DNA of 64,000 nt from Candidula unifasciata (GCA_905116865.2 CAJHNH020001151.1:197604-261603), one strand, 5' to 3'. Numbered from the stretch's first letter, positions 45,395 to 58,039 are shown. The notes: a model not told the origin generated them from the letters alone. Program-made: numbers and translations.

Positions 45395-45900
45395 ACTTTT
45401 CTATAGTTGACGGTAAACGACTTAGGAAATAAATACTGCCCTCGCCATGTTGACCACACTATCCACGGGGTGTCGAATAGTTTATGTAATGGTATGTTAC
45501 GACAATCCAGGTCTTTCCACAGTGGCCATTATCATGAGTGACCAATCCTTCAATGCAGCAGCCACTCCAAAATACCTCTACTTACTGTGTCCCATGAGAA
45601 CTTGGTTATGGTATCTCCTGCCTTTACCTTATCTGAACATGTTTTGGAACTGTCTCTGTCATGATTATCGATAATCGAATTGCGCGCTTTTCAGGGGATG
45701 TAAGCCGCTTGATAACTGAACTGAAAAAGCCACCCAAAACTGTAGAGAAATAGTATATATATATGACTGGGTTTGAGAAGTACAAAATATCTTTCTAGGG
45801 CTTTCTTCAAAAAAGTTTTTAAATGTTTAACCTTTTGTTTTGGCTGTTTGATTTACAAGTGCTTCACGGGAGGGGGAGGTTGAGGGGGAGAGATAGAGAA
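45395..45900. other. Spacer without recognised gene
   Basis: A 75-codon plus-strand frame (45447-45674) has no recognised motif. Nothing else seen. Confidence 0.35.
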
Positions 45901-45903
45901 GTA

Positions 45904-45907
<4 letters not shown>

Positions 45908-45961
<54 letters not shown>

Positions 45962-46000
45962 AGAAGTATTGTGGAGAGAGAGAGAGAGAGAGAAAAAGAT
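45908..46000. repeat. (GA)n microsatellite, two blocks
   Basis: GA runs at 45908-45959 and 45974-45993 separated by a short spacer. Confidence 0.95.
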
Positions 46001-46009
46001 AGAGAGATG

Positions 46010-47025
46010 GATATGAATAAATGCAGTCACAGTAAAGATGACAAGTGTTAACGTTTTTCTTAAAAAAAAAAAAAAAACTTTTACCCCCTCACGTTCACAA
46101 TATAGAAACAATCACTTATCCAGCTGGAGAAAAAACATAATTTCTGCGTTCAATTTCTTAATCAAGTACCATATGTGTGTGTGCTAAGCATTTTGGGGGA
46201 AAAACCTGTATTCACATGCAAGATCAAGACAACAACTGGGGTCCTTCTTGTATATGCCGTAGTGGAAACCACCGACATATCAAACGAATGAAGCAAACCA
46301 CATGACTGACTTCAACAAAGCGACCACAATAGCAGATGCATTATGAGAATGGAACATAGGACAGCAACCAGTGGCAAAGACCCTATAGTCCAGCAGCATG
46401 ACTAGCACCACACTAACCGATCAGCACTAAGATGACGTCCTTACAAATAAGATGCAGAAAACCTGGCTCGACAGACTCGTGAGGCTAGAACCAGCAAAAT
46501 AACAGCATGGATAGGAGTCATAATTATAACTTATGCTATCTAAGAGAGGCAAGCTCCCTAGGTAGCGGCCGAACTTGGCCGTTTTAAATTAAAGATGATG
46601 ATGGCGATCTGGGTAAGACTTTGCTATGTTGTAGATATTGTACATAATTATGTACTAGTTACAAGTCGTTGTGATACAGGACCAGATTACCACCTAAAAG
46701 TTCTGTAATGAGTTACTCATCAACATCATCATTATCATGTGCCACTTGTTAAGCAAAGGTTGCCAGGTTCCGCCTTCTCATACGATCACTAGAATCACAC
46801 ATCAGTTCGGTGCTCTTGTCTTGTTTTACTATATGCCAGGTCATCCAGGTATCTCTTTGCCGTCCCGTTGCTCCTTTTCCATGAATCTTGCCAGCTGTCT
46901 ACACGTTTTTGACTTCATTCTCCCCCCCCCCTCCCCCGTACTATTTCCAGTGAGTTATGTTGTGCGTGATAAGTTAAGAACCGCCATATTAGCACTCGGG
47001 ACACTCCCATAAGGGCTCGTCTTCT
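46010..47025. other. Spacer; possible LINE 3' ends
   Basis: Near 46550-46615 the order TTAAATTAAAGATGATGATG looks like the tail of an RTE-type LINE read on plus, and CATCATCATTATCATGTGCC at 46721-46742 like one read backwards. The coding sequence is too decayed to align by eye. Confidence 0.3.
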
Positions 47026-47029
47026 TCTT

Positions 47030-47470
47030 CAGCGAAAAGCAAGAGTTCCAGTTTCGTTGGTACCAGTAAAAATATGATTGTATGTCCGTCTCGCCTCTTC
47101 CATTAGTGTTGAATTGGGGACAGATCCCGTGGTTACGCCTTGCTGCACTATTCTTTTCCCACAGTACCTCTACATTGTTTACTCGCTCCCAAAAAGCACT
47201 TACAACATCTAGCTTGTGTGTCCGTTCATTGTAAACACAGCAACATATCCAGAAGTCTACATCTAAAGGACACTAACTACTAGAGACCTTTAAAGCAATG
47301 CTTGCCACTCTGCACGGGCATACCTGTCTCCACCTATTTTTAAATGCTTTGTGAGTTTGTTACAGTCATGACAATCAACCCAGCGGTTAGCTGCAGTGAC
47401 GGCCTCCATCTCCATTCTCATACTGGAGGTTGCCGTATCATATGCGAGGCTCTGTTGCTCTACGTTAAGA
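47030..47470 (-). pseudogene. RNase H relic (minus)
   Basis: The minus strand keeps the MRMEMEAVTAANRW-type segment near 47385-47425 (plus strand CAGTGACGGCCTCCATCTCC) and decayed downstream parts to 47030. Stops break the frame several times. A fourth relative of the 4.9/52.2 kb family. Confidence 0.65.
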
Positions 47471-48355
47471 TACTGTTTACGATGCTGAGTTCCGGTGAAA
47501 CGGATGAATTAAAAAAAAATAGTAAAAAAAAAAAAAAAAATAGAAAGCTAATAAGCTTTCACATTTTGGTGTTTCGCAGCCCCCCCCCCCCCCCCCTCCT
47601 CCTCCGCCCCTTTAAAATCCTGAAGTAAAAAAAAACTGAAATTTAGACTCCAACCCTGTCTGTGATTGTAATGTTTATTAATTATAATTAAATTTTCATA
47701 GTGACTATTAAACGTTATGGGGTCAATGGCTGACCTTTGAAAACAGGAGAAGTCAGCTGGTTTCAGCTAATTGGAAAACATGACCCTAGTCAGTTTATGC
47801 ATTTAAAAGTAATATGGCTGTGCTTGGATTGGACGTTATCATCTTCACTTGAGAACAACGCCATATCGATACACCTCATCTAAATCATGAATAATAAGCC
47901 ATATAGAAGTCAAAGGATTAATTCGGAGGCTGAACAACAAAGTGACTGCTATAGGACGTAGGTCGGTTAAGTAATTTTGTGTATTCGTGCCTGTACATGT
48001 GGTTTTGTTTATTTATGTAATGCGCCGATGAAGGCTCTGTAGCAACGTTTACTTTCCGTTTGCGTTTGTTACAGTATAAAGTTCACTGGTCTACTTTTCG
48101 TTTAGTTTTTATCTTTAAAAAGACTAATGAGTGTGGTGACTTTTTACATGAGTAAACATTTGATGGTTGTTGTCTTTGTATGTTATACAATAATGCAATC
48201 ATGCTTATTTTATTATTTATTAGTAGTAATATCCATACTGGATTTTTTTTTCTTCATAAACTTGTTATTTATCTGAAATGGTCGGCAGGTAAAAAAAATA
48301 TTAAAAAAAAAAACATTAAAAAAATGAAGAAACTACAACACTTGTATATACGTAG
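47471..48355. other. Spacer with homopolymer runs
   Basis: A run (47525-47540) and C run (47581-47596); otherwise AT-rich sequence without a recognised gene. Confidence 0.4.
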
Positions 48356-48361
48356 GTAGGT

Positions 48362-48545
48362 AGTTGTACCCCACCAGAACATCACACAAGTGATAAACAC
48401 CCGGTGACACAAAGTGCCACCACGCGGATGAGGATCACCAGTGGAGAGGTCCCAGAAACCCCTTTAACCCGTTTGGCCATATTTATGGCCCGGCTATATT
48501 CAGTGCTACCCACAGAAGCCACGGTGAGGCTTCAAATAACAACAA
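48362..48545 (+). repeat. Hairpin repeat family R3, copy 3
   Basis: TACCCCACCAGAACATCACA through GTGGAGAGGTCCCAGAAACC, then a perfect hairpin GGCCATATTTATGGCC, and GGTGAGGCTTCAAATAAC at the end. It follows a short GTAG repeat, just as copies 2 and 5 have a GACT repeat at that end. Confidence 0.8.
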
Positions 48546-49415
48546 CAACAAAATAGCATCTCTCATTGGGACGACAGAATAATTTAAAACTGACTAAATC
48601 GGCCTCAAGTGAAGTCAACAAACTCTTTCTGTAGAAAACGCTTCTTACGAGCCCCAACGGCCAGATGGCATCGACTATAAAAAGACATATTCTATTATTT
48701 ATTTTATAATGTTTTATAATGATCCCCGCCCCTTTCCGTTCCAGGCCGCTCTTGGCAAAAATGACAGACCTTTTTAGGGCTACCAGATCCACTCCCAAAA
48801 AAACCGGAAACCGCCCGCCAAGCCTAACAGCGCAGAATATGATGCAGCAGCAAAAAATCTAACTTAGGTGAAAATGATCGCCACAAAGAAACAAACTAAA
48901 TTCAGATAGCAAAGAAACCGTCCTCAGTAAAGCAGGCCTTCGGGCGGCTGAAAAAGGACAAAGCTTGACATTTTTGGTTTTCTTGTTTACAAGTTCCAAG
49001 TGCTTATGGATAACCGTGGTAGCTAGCCGCTAGACGACCAGAACAACAATCAAATGCTGGAATCTAAAAAAAAATAATAAAAAATCTAAATATGAGTTTA
49101 ACATCATATTTGTGATACGTAACTGACATAAAAAGGTCTCTTTGCTTGCTTTTTAATTTTTTTATAATGCTTATTTGTAAATATGTGACGATGAAGAATT
49201 ATCTTCAGCATATTTAGTTAACAGTTGATTATATATCAAGAGTACATATTTTTACAATTCAAATGTAGATTATCATTTGATTTATTTTGTTGAGTAAATT
49301 TTTAATCTTCTTGCAATCAAGATGGTTCTAGTTTTTATATATTATGTTTGTGTTTGCACAGATGATAATTCTCTTTACATTAACATCAATGTCAGTCTTG
49401 CTGCAATCAATCTGC
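48546..49415. other. Spacer without recognised gene
   Basis: AT-rich; an 88-codon minus-strand frame (48532-48798) has no recognised motif. Confidence 0.4.
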
Positions 49416-49419
49416 ACAC

Positions 49420-49690
49420 CGTCTCTCACCGTCTAGTTTGAGAATGGAGGTAAAGGCAGTCTCTGCAGCCTTTTACCGGTTTGAGAACCAGCTATACACA
49501 CAGGTCGTAATTTTAACCGATCGGTGTGCTCCATAAAGAGCGACAAGCATCGCATCAGAGGTCCATTGCAGTTAGCTTGCTGTAGATCTTCTCTACAGGA
49601 TATGCCGGTGTAATAGGAAATGAAGTGACAGATAAACTGACAGGCTCTGCACATCTTGATGATGTATTGACAAGCTAGATTTTGTAAGGG
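49420..49690 (+). pseudogene. RNase H relic (plus)
   Basis: SSLRMEVKAVSAAF at 49430-49471, then a decayed middle, then GYAGVIGNEVTDKLTGSAHL near 49600-49655. Stops separate the two. It belongs to the same family as the element at 52.2 kb, 2.5 kb downstream and in the same orientation. Confidence 0.7.
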
Positions 49691-49739
49691 CTCTTTGAGG
49701 GGAGAGTAACCCTCAATGGACCACAAGCCATGGACTAAC

Positions 49740-50220
49740 ACAAGTCAAGTCATCCTATTTTGTGACATACCTGGCAGGTCACTCCATGATCTCCCCACCT
49801 TATTCACCGCTGTCTTTCATTGTCTCATCCATGTTTATATGTGTTTATGTGTTTATGCGTGTGTGTGAGTGAGTGTTAAATCCATCCTTTCTTTACTCTC
49901 TGTGTGTGTGTTCCAATATATTGGCATTCTGGTGATACTTTTTAGTGTTTTCTCATTTTGTGTGTGTGTGTGTGTGTAACTATTACCAGCTCTTGCTCAC
50001 CCCTGGAATTATTTGACTCTGTTTAGCCCTCTCGCAATGCAAAGCAAATCAACATTAGTGGGAAATATGTACAAAGCAAAATCGCAAAAAAGGTAATGAA
50101 AATGATTAACACAAGACACATATCTTTATTGAGGATGTATTGTAGACATGCAAATAATGAACTTGTGTATTATTATATATAAAACATTGGAGATATAGAT
50201 AATCTATTTCAAGCGAACTA
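49740..50220. other. Spacer without recognised gene
   Basis: GT-rich words at 49830-49980. No gene recognised. Confidence 0.4.
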
Positions 50221-50421
50221 AAGAAGCAGAAGAAGAAGAAGAAGAAGAAGAAGAAGAAGAAGAAGAAGAAGAAGAAGAAAAAGAAGAAGAAGAAGAAGCA
50301 GAAGAAGAAGAAGAAGAAGAAGAAGAAGAAGAAGAAGAAGAAGAAGAAGAAGAAGAAGAAGAAGAAGAAGAAGAAGAAGAAGAAGAAGAAGAAGAAGAAG
50401 AAGAAGAAGAAGAAGAAGAAG
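50221..50421. repeat. (GAA)n microsatellite, about 65 units
   Basis: Long, almost pure GAA on plus with two GCA and one AAA interruptions. The minus-strand poly-Phe frame is an artefact. Confidence 0.98.
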
Positions 50422-50536
50422 ATATCTAAAACAAAACGATTAGCAGATTGTTTGTAATAACATATTGAAGGATACAAAATACAGTGCACTGACATTTACC
50501 AATAACGAAAGAGCTTGTCTAGGAAAAAGAGAAAGT

Positions 50537-50537
50537 A

Positions 50538-50617
<80 letters not shown>
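50537..50617. repeat. (AAT)n microsatellite, 27 units
   Basis: Uninterrupted AAT repeat. Confidence 0.98.
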
Positions 50618-50619
<2 letters not shown>

Positions 50620-50620
<1 letters not shown>

Positions 50621-51780
50621 CTACGAATAAGACGAAAGGTTCCTGTGAAAAATGCAACCTAAGTAAAAAAAAAAAAACATAGATGATTTTTTTTTAAAGT
50701 TGAAATCACCGTTATATAGCTATATAGGAAAAACTGGTTTCATAGTTTTTACCTTTATCCTTGCTATCACAGCACCTGCATCGGTGTTAAAAGTTTGGCT
50801 AAAACACTTCTTGTATTTCAGATTAAATCTGCTGAGACTGCCAAGACCACACACCAGAGAAGACAAAATAAAACAACATTGAAAATTCAGAAGTTTTGCT
50901 TTCGAAACGACGGTGAAACTTGAGCAAAAGTCTATACGATGCACATTACTTTCCCTATCCTAGTCTTGTATTATGTTACCCCTTTATATTTTTAGTCGTT
51001 ATTATAACACCTTCTCTCACAGTACTGTATTTTTCAACCCTACAGGACTACACGATGGCTTTATTACTACATAACTGCTCTAGGATAGACAAAATAAACT
51101 TTAGCATAAAGACTGTTGAATTCAGCACTCTCTGGTGAGTTCTTTCAGAAATCTATCAGGGAAAGATATAAAACCGAACGGAAAGTATATCAGCGAGCTC
51201 TACAATATAACAAACACAATCAAAACGTGAACGTTGCCGATATGGAGCCTTCTTCTGTACGTACGTAGATTAGACAACAAATACACAATATCACTTATCT
51301 TCGTATCTCGTGGCAGCCAGGTCGATGTCAAGACAATAGTCTGGCGAGGCACGTGGGGCCAGGAAAATAAATATCCCGGGATATACCAGGGGCCGTCACT
51401 CGAGGATGAGATGAAACTGTGTAGGCAGTTCAACCCTCTAGGATTTAGATGAATCTGTGTTAGCAGTTAAGTCCGCTGGGCTCTAGAGTTCCCAAACAAA
51501 AATCTTGACTCATTTACAAGTGTTCTAAGAAAGTATCTCAATGTTTTTCATAGAAATGGTGCAGCTGTTGTTTGCTGATTAATGAACAGGTTTCTATTTC
51601 ACACGTAAGCGCTAAAATATGGGGTCTAGGCCCCTTGCGACCCCTTCTCCCCAACAAAAAGTGAGAGGGTGGACTTAGGACACCTCATCCCAACATTTTA
51701 TCAGGGAAATATAAGAGGCTGCTCGTGTCCATACATTTGCTGTTTCTCTAATTTCAGCATTAATAATTTACATTTTTGCA
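50620..51780. other. Spacer without recognised gene
   Basis: Unique-looking sequence. Short open frames at 50700-50944 and 51200-51452 have no domain I recognise. Confidence 0.4.
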
Positions 51781-51794
51781 CGTATTTGCAATTC

Positions 51795-52045
51795 GACACA
51801 GTTCGGTGGTGGCGGCGGCGGCGATGGTGATGGCAGCGGCAGTGTTGGTGGTAGCTGTGATGTTGGCGGCGGTGGTGGTGGTGGCGTCGCGGCGGTGTTG
51901 GTGGTCGCTGCGGTGGTGGTGTTGCGAGCATAGTGGTAGTGGTAGTAGTTGTGGTGGTCGGTATGGTGGTGGTGTTTCGACGGTGGTGGTAGTGGTTGTG
52001 GGTATGGTGGTGGTGGTGGCGGCAGTGGTGGTAATAATATTATTA
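51795..52045. repeat. GGT/GGC trinucleotide-rich variable repeat
   Basis: G-rich, C-poor stretch of GGT, GGC and GTA triplets; ends near a TATTATT run. Coding potential on either strand is a by-product. Confidence 0.85.
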
Positions 52046-52179
52046 TTTTTATAATTATTTATGCAAAGAATAATTCGAGAGAGGAAGTAGCTCAGTAGCT
52101 GACACCCTCACTTGCCAATCGGATGGTCGCTCTCTAACTCTAATCGCGACATTGAACAGGGGTTGTTGAATCTGCACTT

Positions 52180-54543
52180 GTTTGCTTCTCATCCTTGAGA
52201 AGTTACTCCTACAGGCTGCAATCCTGGACGGTAGACATGATGTAGACATCAGGGATGCAGTTAGAAAGGACTTAGCTGGCACCTTGAAGAATATGCATTA
52301 TGAAGACATGATACAAGTGGAAGATATCAAAAAAAAATTTCAAAAAAACAAAAGACACTGCACCAGGGCCTGATGGTGTCAGGTATGGTCACATGAAGGC
52401 TTTGACAGATGTAGACCTGGCAGAGATGGCCGACTGTTTTAACCAGAGTATTAAGACAGCATCAGTACCGCAAGACTGGGTGCACAGTTATCTAATACCA
52501 CTATCAAAACCTTTTAAAGATCATTCTAAGCTTAGTGGCTTTAGAATCATCACCTTACAAAACACATTTGTTAAGGTCTTAGAGAAGATAGTTGCTGTAA
52601 AGTTACAAGGATTTTGGGAAAGGGGGGAAGCTTCTCCCAAGAGGTCTGGGAAGTTACAGGCCAGGAAAGGACACTTGGGCAAATGCGGCCACTTTTGCTT
52701 TTGACGTCTATGAAGGGTTCCAGAACAGACAGGAAACTATGGCGGTAGGACTAGATCTCGAGGATGCTTATAACAGAGATAGATACGACATCTTAATGAC
52801 TGCACTGAGGGAGAAGAAGGTCAATCCATGGCTGGTGAATTGGGTTGCAGCTGTCCTGTATTCACGTCGGGTTGCTCTCCGACTGGGCTCATTGACCTCT
52901 GAACCATGTATTTTGTCCCCAGGACTGCCACAGGGATCCGCCATCTCGCCTGTGCTCTTCAACGTGTATACGACACAATTGCAAGCCTAGAAGCACCAGG
53001 AGTTGGAAGGATACTGACTTTTGCGGATGATATACTTGCATATAGGCAGGGGGAAGAGAGGGAACAAACAGCTCGGGAGCTACAAGCGACAGTAGATAAA
53101 GTGACTGAGTGGTGTACAGAAATAAAGGCTGTCGTCCACCCGGAAAAGGCGACTGTTTTGTGGTGTTCTCTGGACAACAGAATCGTTAAAACTAATTTCT
53201 CAAGTCTCACGATAGATTGTAGAGACGTCAACAGAGAGAGCAAACTGAAGTATCTGGGAATTACATTTGACAGGAGCCTGCCATTTAAGGACCATGTGGA
53301 GAGTGTTGTGACGAGATGCCAAAAAGGTCTTAGTGCACTTAAGACTATGGCTGCAATTGACATAATAGCAGAGGATGCTTTTCAAACTATATCAGCACCT
53401 GATCCTGTCAGTGGTGGATTATGGCCTGGGACTGCTTACTGTCTCAAAGAGTCAGATGGACAAACTAGAGCGCATACAGAACGCTGCTATGCGGGTCATC
53501 CTGGGTTGCACCAGAGACACCCCAGTGGTGTGTATGCGATACATCCTTGGTTTGCCGACGGTTGCAGATAGGCACACGGTGATGCAGGCGAAGTCATATC
53601 TCAAGGTACCTGCAGACAAAGACCACCCTCTGCATGAAGCTCTGGGTCCAGTTAAGGGTCAGCGGCTGATAAGAGGAAGGTCATGGATGGCTCAGGCAGA
53701 AGACACAATCAGACAGGTTTGCATCTTTGAGAACATTAGGCGAGGAGATGAGTGGGTCAAAGTGCCACCTGAGCAGTCAGACTTGCGTAGAGTCATAATC
53801 ACGCTGAGCCGGGAATGCAGAGAGTGGCCAGCAGGTGCCACAGAGGTAGAAATTCAGCAATTAATTCAAGATAATGCTCGCTCAGAGGATTTGATCATTT
53901 ACACAGACGGTTCAGTGTTAAGAGGCATAAGAAGTGCCAGGGGCTTTTTAGCAAAAGTTAATGGTCGACGTTTGGTGCAGGAGAGCCTAGCATATGATAC
54001 CACAACATCCAGCTTAAGAATGGAGGTGGAGGCGGTCACTGCAGCTTTCCGCTGGCTTGAGAACACGACACACACACACACATTGTAATTGTAACTGATT
54101 CAGAAAGCATGCTGAGGAAGATCAGAACAGGTATGCTTCGTGCAGAGTGACATGCTTCTCTGCGGAGGACACGAGTGAGGTGTATTGTCTGGATTTTTTC
54201 ACCGGGTCACGCCGGTGTGTTGGGAAATGAACAGGCGGACAGACTGGCTGGCTCTGCACAACTTGGTGGAATACTGCTACATGATAGGGCAGACGTGGTT
54301 AGTGCCTTGTGGGAGAGCGTGTACAATGCAGAGGAGCAGATGGATCATCACAGTCTGGTGAGATTGATGCAGTTGGGGGTGACGAGAGGTTCTGGCAGAA
54401 GCTCAAGGCTCAGAGGAAAGGCAAGACGGACGTTTAATCAGAAAGCTACTGGCACCATTAGTATCGGAACTTTTCGCTGGCTGCTGAAGATGGGGACGGA
54501 GCGCTTATGGGAATGCCCCGAGTGCTGTGATGTCGGTTCTTAA
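52180..54543 (+). pseudogene. Non-LTR retrotransposon: reverse transcriptase plus RNase H, frameshifted
   Basis: Longest element in the window, 5' truncated (no endonuclease). In order: RT fingers APGPDGVRYGHMKA (52363-52404), YLIPLSKPFKDHSKLSGFR (52493-52549), motif A VGLDLEDAYNR (52744-52776), motif B GLPQGSAISPVLFNVY (52923-52970), motif C FADDI (53021-53035), thumb region with KYLGITFDR, then VVDYGLGLL and CMRYILGLPT, and RNase H with YTDGS (53899-53913), MEVEAV (54020-54037), VTDSES (about 54090) and NEQADRLAG (54230-54256). At least five frame changes break it; one is at an A run (52330-52348) and one at a CA repeat (54066-54083). Catalytic motifs are otherwise kept, so inactivation is fairly recent. 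RT followed by RNase H fits the I-like clades. The 3' end carries TTCTTAAATCAAATT. Confidence 0.9.
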
Positions 54544-54552
54544 ATCAAATTT

Positions 54553-54772
54553 TCTACGCTTTCAAGCGTATTGGACACAAAGGGCTAGACCTATAATTCG
54601 GCACTTAGTGGGTGACGTGGCGAGCATCACGCCAGCCGCCTTTACTTTCCCAGGACTGCACCTGGTGCCCACGCAAGGCTGGGAGCCAAGGTCAGTTTTA
54701 AACAATGTTAGGACCCAAACCCACCACCTTTTAAATTCGCAGACAAGCGTCTAGCGCAACACCACGACGACT
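54553..54772 (-). mobile_element. SINE type B (minus)
   Basis: GGCTAGACCTATAATTCGGC, GTGGGTGACGTGGCGAGCAT, CGCCTTTACTTTCCCAGGA and a damaged head AAGCGTCTAGCGCAACACC. It starts about 10 bp after the end of the retrotransposon. Confidence 0.8.
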
Positions 54773-55079
54773 CGTGAATATAAGGAAGTTCATTTTCTTT
54801 TACCTGAAGATATCTAGGTAAAGCGTACGTTTACAGTTAGCGTGGTTTGTATATCTGAGTGCAACGCAAATTTTGAGCCCACTTGCTCCGTCAATGTTTT
54901 ATTGACACCATGTTTACCATATTCCCATGTAAGCATCTGCTGGTGGCTTCTACATTTACATTGAATTTTATACATCTCTTGCCGGCTGTACCCAGTAAAC
55001 TTTGCGATCTTTCCTTTATTTTTTTTCTCTGTATCTTCTTCTTTCTTCTTTTCCCTTCTTGCTCTTCTGGTTCTCCTCA

Positions 55080-55345
<266 letters not shown>

Positions 55346-55514
55346 ACTACTACCCCACCACTACTTTTGAAACAACATTAGTAAAAGATGCTACTACTAC
55401 TTTTACAATAGCTACTACTATTAATGCTGCTACTACTACTACTTGTACAACAACAGCAACGACTACTGTTGATGCTTCTGCCATAATAATAATAATAATA
55501 ATAATAATAATCCT

Positions 55515-55905
55515 ACTCTACTGCTGCTGATTATTCGTTGTTGTGAGATCATTACTATCTGGTTTAATAATTTTGCTGACAATATTACTCGTATTTTAAC
55601 TGCAAGTTAAATTGCAAGCAACCAAAAAGTCTTTCTGTGCAAGTTCGCAGAATTAGATACGTCATTATCAACATCATCATAGGTTTAGACAGTCAATAGG
55701 TTTAGGCAGTCGATAAGTTTAGACAGCCTTTGTTCACCATCACAAGTACATGAAGGGCGTATAAGGCCAGTACATTTGTTCCATCCTATCAATTTGGTCA
55801 GTCCATCAAGATATTTATTTCTTTGTTACCTCTTTATCCCTTTCTCTATTTCCATTAGGTTTACCAACTGTCACAACATTTTAGAGTTAATTCCTTCTCA
55901 TTAAA
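55515..55905. other. Spacer without recognised gene
   Basis: A short direct repeat GGTTTAGACAGTCAATAGG / GGTTTAGGCAGTCGATAAG (55681-55720) is the only feature seen. Confidence 0.4.
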
Positions 55906-55913
55906 ATAAGCTA

Positions 55914-56143
55914 GTTGCGTATCCTTTACAAGACATTGCAGAACCAACCCCAGCATTATCGGCTGTTTTTCTTTTTCTAGGCAAAATTTTACGTTCAGTA
56001 GATTGCGACTCCACTTAACGGTCGGCTTTTAGTACCACTATCCAAACCAACGCAAGACAAAACGTCCACATCTGCAATCGAACCCAGCACCCTGGCGTTA
56101 TGAAGCGCGTTCACAACGCCTAAGCCACAGACGTCGACCCTTC
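55914..56143 (-). mobile_element. SINE type A (minus), variant head
   Basis: 3' end GCGTATCCTTTACAAGACAT (as read on plus), central block and a head AAGCGCGTTCACAACGCC of the variant also seen at 12.0 and 58.0 kb. B box CAATCGAACCC. Confidence 0.8.
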
Positions 56144-56173
56144 TTATAACATGAACGAAAATATATTCAGAGG

Positions 56174-56448
56174 TGAGTAAAGGACCTTTTCCTACCCCTT
56201 CAGGGATATTGGGCATATAGTACTAGACCTATATTTTGTAGACCAATCGGAACTCGGTGAAAGATGTGGTTAACATCACGTTGGCCACCTTTGCTTCCCA
56301 TGACTTACTAAGTACCTGTTTATAGCTGGGACGACCTGGGATCCAGGGTCATTCAAAATGAAACTAAAGTCTGGCGCTGACAGGGCCTGAACCCACAACC
56401 TTCGGGTCTTCAGGCAAGCGTCTAATTACTACACCACAGCGGTTCCCA
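56174..56448 (-). mobile_element. SINE type B (minus, full length)
   Basis: AAAGGACCTTTTCCTAC, AGACCTATATTTTGTAGACC, GACCTGGGATCCAGGGTCAT and a good tRNA-like head (GGCAAGCGTCTAATTACTAC; B box CCTGAACCCACAACC on plus). Lies 30 bp from a type A copy in the same orientation. Confidence 0.8.
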
Positions 56449-56733
56449 TTCACAAATAGTTTCAGATATTAAATGCATACAAGAGAAGTGTACTTTAGTA
56501 CACTGAGACATACGGGGTAACAGATACGAGCAAGGGCAATGTACACATCACAGCAATAAGACTGATGTACAACACAGACTTTCAAGACGACAAAGGATGC
56601 TTGTCTTATAGATGTCGATTATGTCTTGTCTTTCACATACGCCTGTGTCTCTTCATGTCTACAGTATAGCTGTTGTATGTCGATCTGTATTTGTCTTTTT
56701 TCCCCCTTCATGCAAGTTTATCCTCCTGATTTT

Positions 56734-56738
<5 letters not shown>

Positions 56739-56792
<54 letters not shown>

Positions 56793-56920
56793 TTCTCCCT
56801 CTCTCTCTCTCTCTCTTGGGGAGTGTGCATATACGAGAATGTGAGAGTATGTATACGTGTGTGTGCGTGTGTGTGTGTGTGTGTGTTTGAGTGTGTAAGA
56901 TTGTGTACACATGATGTGTG
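56739..56920. repeat. (TC)n and (GT)n microsatellites
   Basis: TC runs at 56739-56790 and 56800-56815, then GT-rich words at 56855-56890. Overlapping open frames are artefacts. Confidence 0.95.
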
Positions 56921-56999
56921 TATGCATTATTGATAACAGTCATTGGTACTCTGAAAAACGAGTGCTTAGAAGGGCCGAATTTCAGACAGGCCTGCGTGC

Positions 57000-57480
57000 C
57001 CAATCTGTAACCCTTTGAAAATAAAGTTTGTTCGTTCGTTCGTTCGCTCGTTCTCTCTTACTTGCCCCTCTCCTATCTCACCCATTTTCTCTATTCAGTC
57101 TCTATAATATAGTAAATGTGAATGAAAAGGACCTATTTTGCCGCCTTCAAGCCAGTTGAGCTTATGTTTTAGTGTCTTATTGAAATAAAATATAATCGGG
57201 CGATAAAGAAAATTGTGCCGCCTTTACTTCCTTGAACTTTAACTGGTACCAGTGTAAACAAATTAAACAAAAAATGCCTAATTCGCGACCAAGAATTAAC
57301 TCATTAAGCACCGTGATATTTAGAAGTTCATCACCAAGGTAACAAGAACAAAGAACAGTTGCTAATAAATATAAGAGCGTATCTGTCATAGATGAAGCAA
57401 ACATACTGAGCTGATTGTTTGAATAACTAGCCAGGTTCCTATAGTTTGATTTAACCAAACGCAAGAAACGAAATTCCTTG
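57000..57480. other. Spacer; possible LINE tail
   Basis: TGAAAATAAAGTTTGTTCG followed by a TTCG repeat (57014-57052) looks like a polyadenylation signal plus a LINE-type tail on plus. No coding part is recognised upstream. Confidence 0.3.
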
Positions 57481-57483
57481 TTG

Positions 57484-57682
57484 GGTTGCGTGTCTTTTAC
57501 AGCACATTGTAGAACCAACCATTTTTTTTTTTTTTTGGCTGTTATGGTTTTTCTAGGCAAATTTACGTCCAGTAGTTTGCCATTTCTTTCTGGACCGTAG
57601 GTTTTCGATACCACTATTAAAACTAACGCTAGGCGCAAGACCAACAGATGGGATCGAACCCGGCACCCTGACGACGACCGTT
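57484..57682 (-). mobile_element. SINE type A (minus), head truncated
   Basis: GTGTCTTTTACAGCACATTG, a T run in place of part of the 3' block, TTTTTCTAGGCAAATTTACG, and B box GGGATCGAACCC. The A-box end is lost. Confidence 0.8.
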
Positions 57683-57840
57683 GTTGGGTGCATATGCAAA
57701 ATACCAGGTCACACGTGGCGCATTGCTTAGGACTCAGAGAGTTCAATCTATGACCACTGATCCGGCAGACACAGAAATGTCTATCTCTCCTTTCATCACA
57801 AGCATCGACATCCTGTTCTGTCCTTGTATGTCAAGTTAAT

Positions 57841-58033
57841 GAGTTGCGTATCCTTTACATGATGTTACAGAAAACCCCCAGCATTTTTGAATGTTGTGGT
57901 GTTTCTAGGCAAATTTTTCGTTCAGTAGTTTGCCATTGCTTACTTAACGGTAAATCGTCTGCAGCTGGGATCCAATCGTGCGCCCTGGTATTTCGAAGCG
58001 CGTTCGCAACGCCTTAACCACAGACTCCGACAT
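57841..58033 (-). mobile_element. SINE type A (minus), variant head
   Basis: GCGTATCCTTTACATGATGT, TTTCTAGGCAAATTTTTCGT and head AAGCGCGTTCGCAACGCC. About 30 bp of the middle are missing compared with the other copies. Confidence 0.8.
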
Positions 58034-58039
58034 AGGTCA

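Noticed and set aside
51776..52054. 92-codon Val/Ala-rich frame
   Set aside because: Produced by the GGT/GGC trinucleotide repeat.
57177..57746. 189-codon minus-strand open frame
   Set aside because: Its middle is a type A SINE in reverse and the remainder has no motif; the frame is fortuitous.
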